The notes below the pieces were generated by a model. The model saw only the letters and a list, made by a program, of their open reading frames with translations. It made no database searches and was not told the origin of the DNA. Shown piece by piece: positions 61,301-64,000 of a stretch of 64,000 bases of DNA (its first letter is position 1; every line of letters starts with the position of its first letter). The stretch comes from Hydractinia symbiolongicarpus (lineage: Eukaryota > Cnidaria > Hydrozoa > Anthoathecata > Hydractiniidae), in contig NC_079886.1 of NCBI RefSeq assembly GCF_029227915.1, positions 930,001 to 994,000 on the forward strand, read 5' to 3'. The translations under genes and the position numbers were made by a program.

Positions 61301-64000
61301 ACGGGAAATCGCGGGTTTTGGTTTGCCGGCGATTAAACTTCTTTAATTTAGCGTTTCATCAAAAATGAAAACATTTTTTAAAACTACAAGTCTCATGCGT
61401 TTTAGTGGTGAAAAAATAATTTAAAAAATCGTTCGGGAAATGAGTTTACTCCCTGGGTACTTTCTTTATACACATTCGACTATACGGGCCGAGTACGGGA
61501 TTTACGGGAAATCGCAGGTTTTCGTTTGCCGGCGATTAAAAATCTTTTATTTAGCGTCTCATCAAAAATAAAAACACTTTTGAAAACTACAAGTCTCATG
61601 CGTTTTAGTGGTGAAAAAATAATTTAAAAAATCGTTCGGGAAATGAGTTTACTCCCTGGGTACTTTCTTTATACACATTCGACTATACGGGCCGAGTACG
61701 GGATTTACGGGAAATCGAGGGTTTTCGTTTGCCGGCGATTAAACATCTTTTATTTAGCGTCTCATCAAAAATGAAAATATTTTTGAAAACTACAAGTCTC
61801 ATGCGTTTTAGTGGTGAAAAAATAATTTAAAAAATCGTTCGGGAAATGAATTTACTCCCTGGGTACTTTCTTTGTATACTTTTGATTCTGCGTGCCGAGT
61901 CCGGGATTTACGGGAAATCGCGGGTTTTCGTTTGCCGGCGATTAAACTTCTTTAATTTAGCGTTTCATCAAAAATGAAAACATTTTTTAAAACTACAAGT
62001 CTCATGCGTTTTAGTGGTGAAAAAATAATTTAAAAAATCGTTCGGGAAATGAGTTTACTCCCTGGGTACTTTCTTTATACACATTCGACTATACGGGCCG
62101 AGTACGGGATTTACGGGAAATCGCAGGTTTTCGTTTGCCGGCGATTAAACTTCTTTTATTTAGCGTCTCATCAAAAGTGAAAACATTTTTGAAAACTAAA
62201 AGTCTCATGCGTTTTAGTGGTGAAAAAATAATTTAAAAAATCGTTCGGGAAATGAGTTTACTCCCTGGGTACTTTCTTTGTATACTTTTGACTATACGGG
62301 CCGAGTACGGGATTTACGGGAAATCGCGAGTTTTCGTTTGCCGGCGATTAAACATCTTTTATTTAGCGTCTCATCAAAAATAAAAACATTTTTGAAAACT
62401 ACAAGTCTCATGCGTTTTAGTGGTGAAAAAATAATTTAAAAAATCGTTCAGGAAATGAGTTTACTCCCTGGGTACTTTCTTTGTATACTTTTGACTATAC
62501 GGGCCGAGTACGGGATTTACGGGAAAGCGCGGGTTTTGGTTTGCCGGCAATTAAACTTCTTTAATTTAGCGTTTCATCAAAAATGAAAACATTTTTCAAA
62601 ACTACAAGTCTCGTGCGTTTTAGTGGTGAAAAATAATTTAAAAAATCGTTCGGGAAATGAGTTTACTCCCTGGGTACTTTCTTTATACACATTCGACTAT
62701 ACGGACCGAGTACGGGATTTACGGGAAATCGCAGGTTTTCGTTTGCCGGCGATTAAACATCTTTTATTTAGCGTCTCATCAAAAGTGAAAACATTTTTAA
62801 AAACTACAAGTCTCATGCGTTTTAGTGGTGAAAAAATAATTTAAAAAATCGTTCGGGAAATGAGTTTACTTCCTGGGTACTTTCTTTGTATACTTTTGAC
62901 TATACGGGCCGAGTACGGGATTTACGGGAAATCGAGGGTTTTCGTTTGCCGGCGATTAAACATCTTTTATTTAGCGTCTCATCAAAAATAAAAACATTTT
63001 TGAAAACTACAAGTCTCATGCGTTTTAGTGGTGAAAAAATAATATAAAAAATCGTTCGGGAAATGAATTTACTCCCTGGGTACTTTCTTTGTTTACTATG
63101 ACTCTGCGGGCCGAGTCCGGGATTTACGGGAAATCGCGGGTTTTCGTTTGCCGGCGATTAAACTTCTTTAATTTAGCGTTTCATCAAAAATGAAAACATT
63201 TTTTAAAACTACAAGTCTCATGCGTTTTAGTGGTGAAAAAATAATTTAAAAAATCGTTCGGGAAATGAGTTTACTCCCTGGCTACTTTCTTTATACACAT
63301 TCGACTATAAGGGCCGAGTACGGGATTTACGGGAAATCGCAGGTTTTCGTTTGCCGGCGTTAAAACTTCTTTTATTCAGCGTCTCATCAGAAATGAAAAT
63401 ATTTTTGAAAACTACAAGTCTCATGCGTTTTAGTGGTGAAAAAATAATTTGAAAAATCGTTCTGAAAATGAGTTTACCCACAAGGTACTTTCTTTGTATA
63501 CATTCGACTATAGGGGCCAAGCCCGGGATTTACAGAAAATCGCGGGTTTTCGTTTGCTGGCGATTAAACTTCTTTTATTCAGCGTCTCATCAAAAATGAA
63601 AATATTTTTGAAAACTACAAGTCTCATGCGTTTTAGTGGTGAAAAAATAATTTAAAAAATCGTTCGGGAAATGAGTTTACTCCCTGGGTACTTTCTTTAT
63701 ACACATTCGACTATACGGGCCGAGTACGGGATTTACGGGAAATCGCAGGTTTTCGTTTGCCGGCGATTAAACTTCTTTTATTTAGCGTCTCATCAAAAGT
63801 GAAAACATTTTTGAAAACTAAAAGTCTCATGCGTTTTAGTGGTGAAAAAATAATTTAAAAAATCGTTCGGGAAATGAGTTTACTCCCTGGGTACTTTCTT
63901 TGTATACTTTTGACTATACGGGCCGAGTACGGGATTTACGGGAAATCGCGAGTTTTCGTTTGCCGGCGATTAAACATCTTTTATTTAGCGTCTCATCAAA
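58384..64000 (+). repeat. C-D-H-I cycles with interspersed A and E, running off the window
   Basis: About 28 monomers. Full C-D-H-I series start near 58.59, 60.61 and 61.83 kb, with A or A-E inserted at 59.8, 60.2 and 63.5 kb. The private pair GAAAACTAAAAG and ATCGCGAGTTTTCG occurs at about 62.19/62.32 kb and again at 63.81/63.95 kb, 1,622 bp apart (eight monomers less two bases), so a duplicated block is cut by the window end. The last monomer is incomplete. Confidence 0.85.

Larger units (their letters stand above)
1..64000 (+). repeat. 203-bp satellite DNA array, about 315 head-to-tail monomers
   Basis: The same unit recurs without a break. Matching landmarks lie at exact or near-exact multiples of 203 bp; for example, copies of one segment at 57,563 and 58,172 are 609 bp apart and copies at 43,813 and 46,249 are 2,436 bp apart. 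All copies have the same orientation. Small indels of 1-3 bp occur, and the only large one I found is at 49.1 kb. Neither array edge lies in the window. No unrelated DNA interrupts it, so every stretch without a gene here is satellite. Arrays of this size and order are known from eukaryotic centromeres and heterochromatin; a centromeric role is inferred, not shown. I do not recognise the satellite family or the species. Confidence 0.98.

Noticed and set aside
25594-63655. Paired opposite-strand ORFs of 67-71 codons (MKNRSENEF... and MAPIVECIQ...)
   Set aside because: They coincide with A-type monomers whose TTTGAAAAATCG removes a stop present in other classes. There is no conserved codon pattern or recognisable domain, and the three-base deletion and substitutions follow monomer class, not coding constraint.
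1-64000. CRISPR-like array (regular direct repeats)
   Set aside because: There are no unique spacers between short repeats; the entire 203-bp unit repeats. No cas genes are present.
1-64000. Telomeric or ribosomal spacer repeat
   Set aside because: No TTAGGG-like or TTAGG-like short tandem runs are present, and no rRNA gene sequence is recognisable.
1-64000. Transposon or retroelement inserted in the array
   Set aside because: Monomer phase is maintained throughout and no non-satellite stretch, target-site duplication or terminal repeat was found.

Overview
The whole 64 kb window is one uninterrupted tandem satellite DNA array. The unit is 203 bp, about 37% G+C, and every copy lies head-to-tail on the same strand. 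About 315 copies run from the first base to the last, and the array is cut off at both ends. I find no protein-coding gene, tRNA, rRNA, CRISPR array or inserted transposon. Open reading frames of 64-102 codons recur throughout on both strands, but they are by-products of the repeat: the same few peptides reappear at multiples of about 203 bp, they cross monomer boundaries, and 203 is not a multiple of three.

Such an array points to a eukaryotic chromosome, most likely centromeric, pericentromeric or other heterochromatin. The sequence does not identify the species. CpG is about twice as frequent as expected in the consensus monomer (13 seen, about 6.8 expected by hand count), so there is no sign of methylation-driven CpG decay.

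Monomers fall into recognisable variant classes. I label them by diagnostic bases: B (basic form), F (TTGAGTAC, GTACCGG), A (GTTCTGAAAATGAG, AGGGGCCAAGC), C (CTCTGCGGGCC, GTCCGGG), D (TATACACATTCGAC, AAAAGTGAAAAC), H (TTGTAAAC, AAACATC), I (ACGGACCGAG, GTGCGGGTTTTGG), E (AATCATTCGGG) and G (TTGCATAC, GTGCGGG, ATCACGGG). The classes are arranged in many short-lived higher-order repeats rather than one uniform one.

Layout: 0-5.3 kb, F/B/A monomers with nested duplications at 3, 8, 11 and 13 monomers; 5.3-7.7 kb, two hexamers; 8.1-12.6 kb, two 11-mers, with a third copy lacking one monomer at 14.2-16.6 kb; 12.15-14.2 kb, two pentamers; 16.5-18.3 kb, tetramers; 18.3-25.7 kb, the most mixed stretch; 25.7-27.3 kb, two tetramers; 29.3-32.1 kb, trimers; 33.6-36.3 kb, tetramers; 38.3-43 kb, a 14-mer pair; 42.6-46.6 kb, C-D-H-I-A-E hexamers; 46.9-48.5 kb, a tetramer duplication with a visible crossover junction; 49-55 kb, G/C/D mosaics; 57.1-58.4 kb, a recent trimer duplication; 58.4-64 kb, C-D-H-I cycles.

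The most distinctive event is a 153-bp monomer at 49,098-49,250. It has lost a net 50 bp and gained an inverted copy of its own sequence, making a perfect 13-bp hairpin. This looks like template-switch repair of an imperfect palindrome carried by every monomer.
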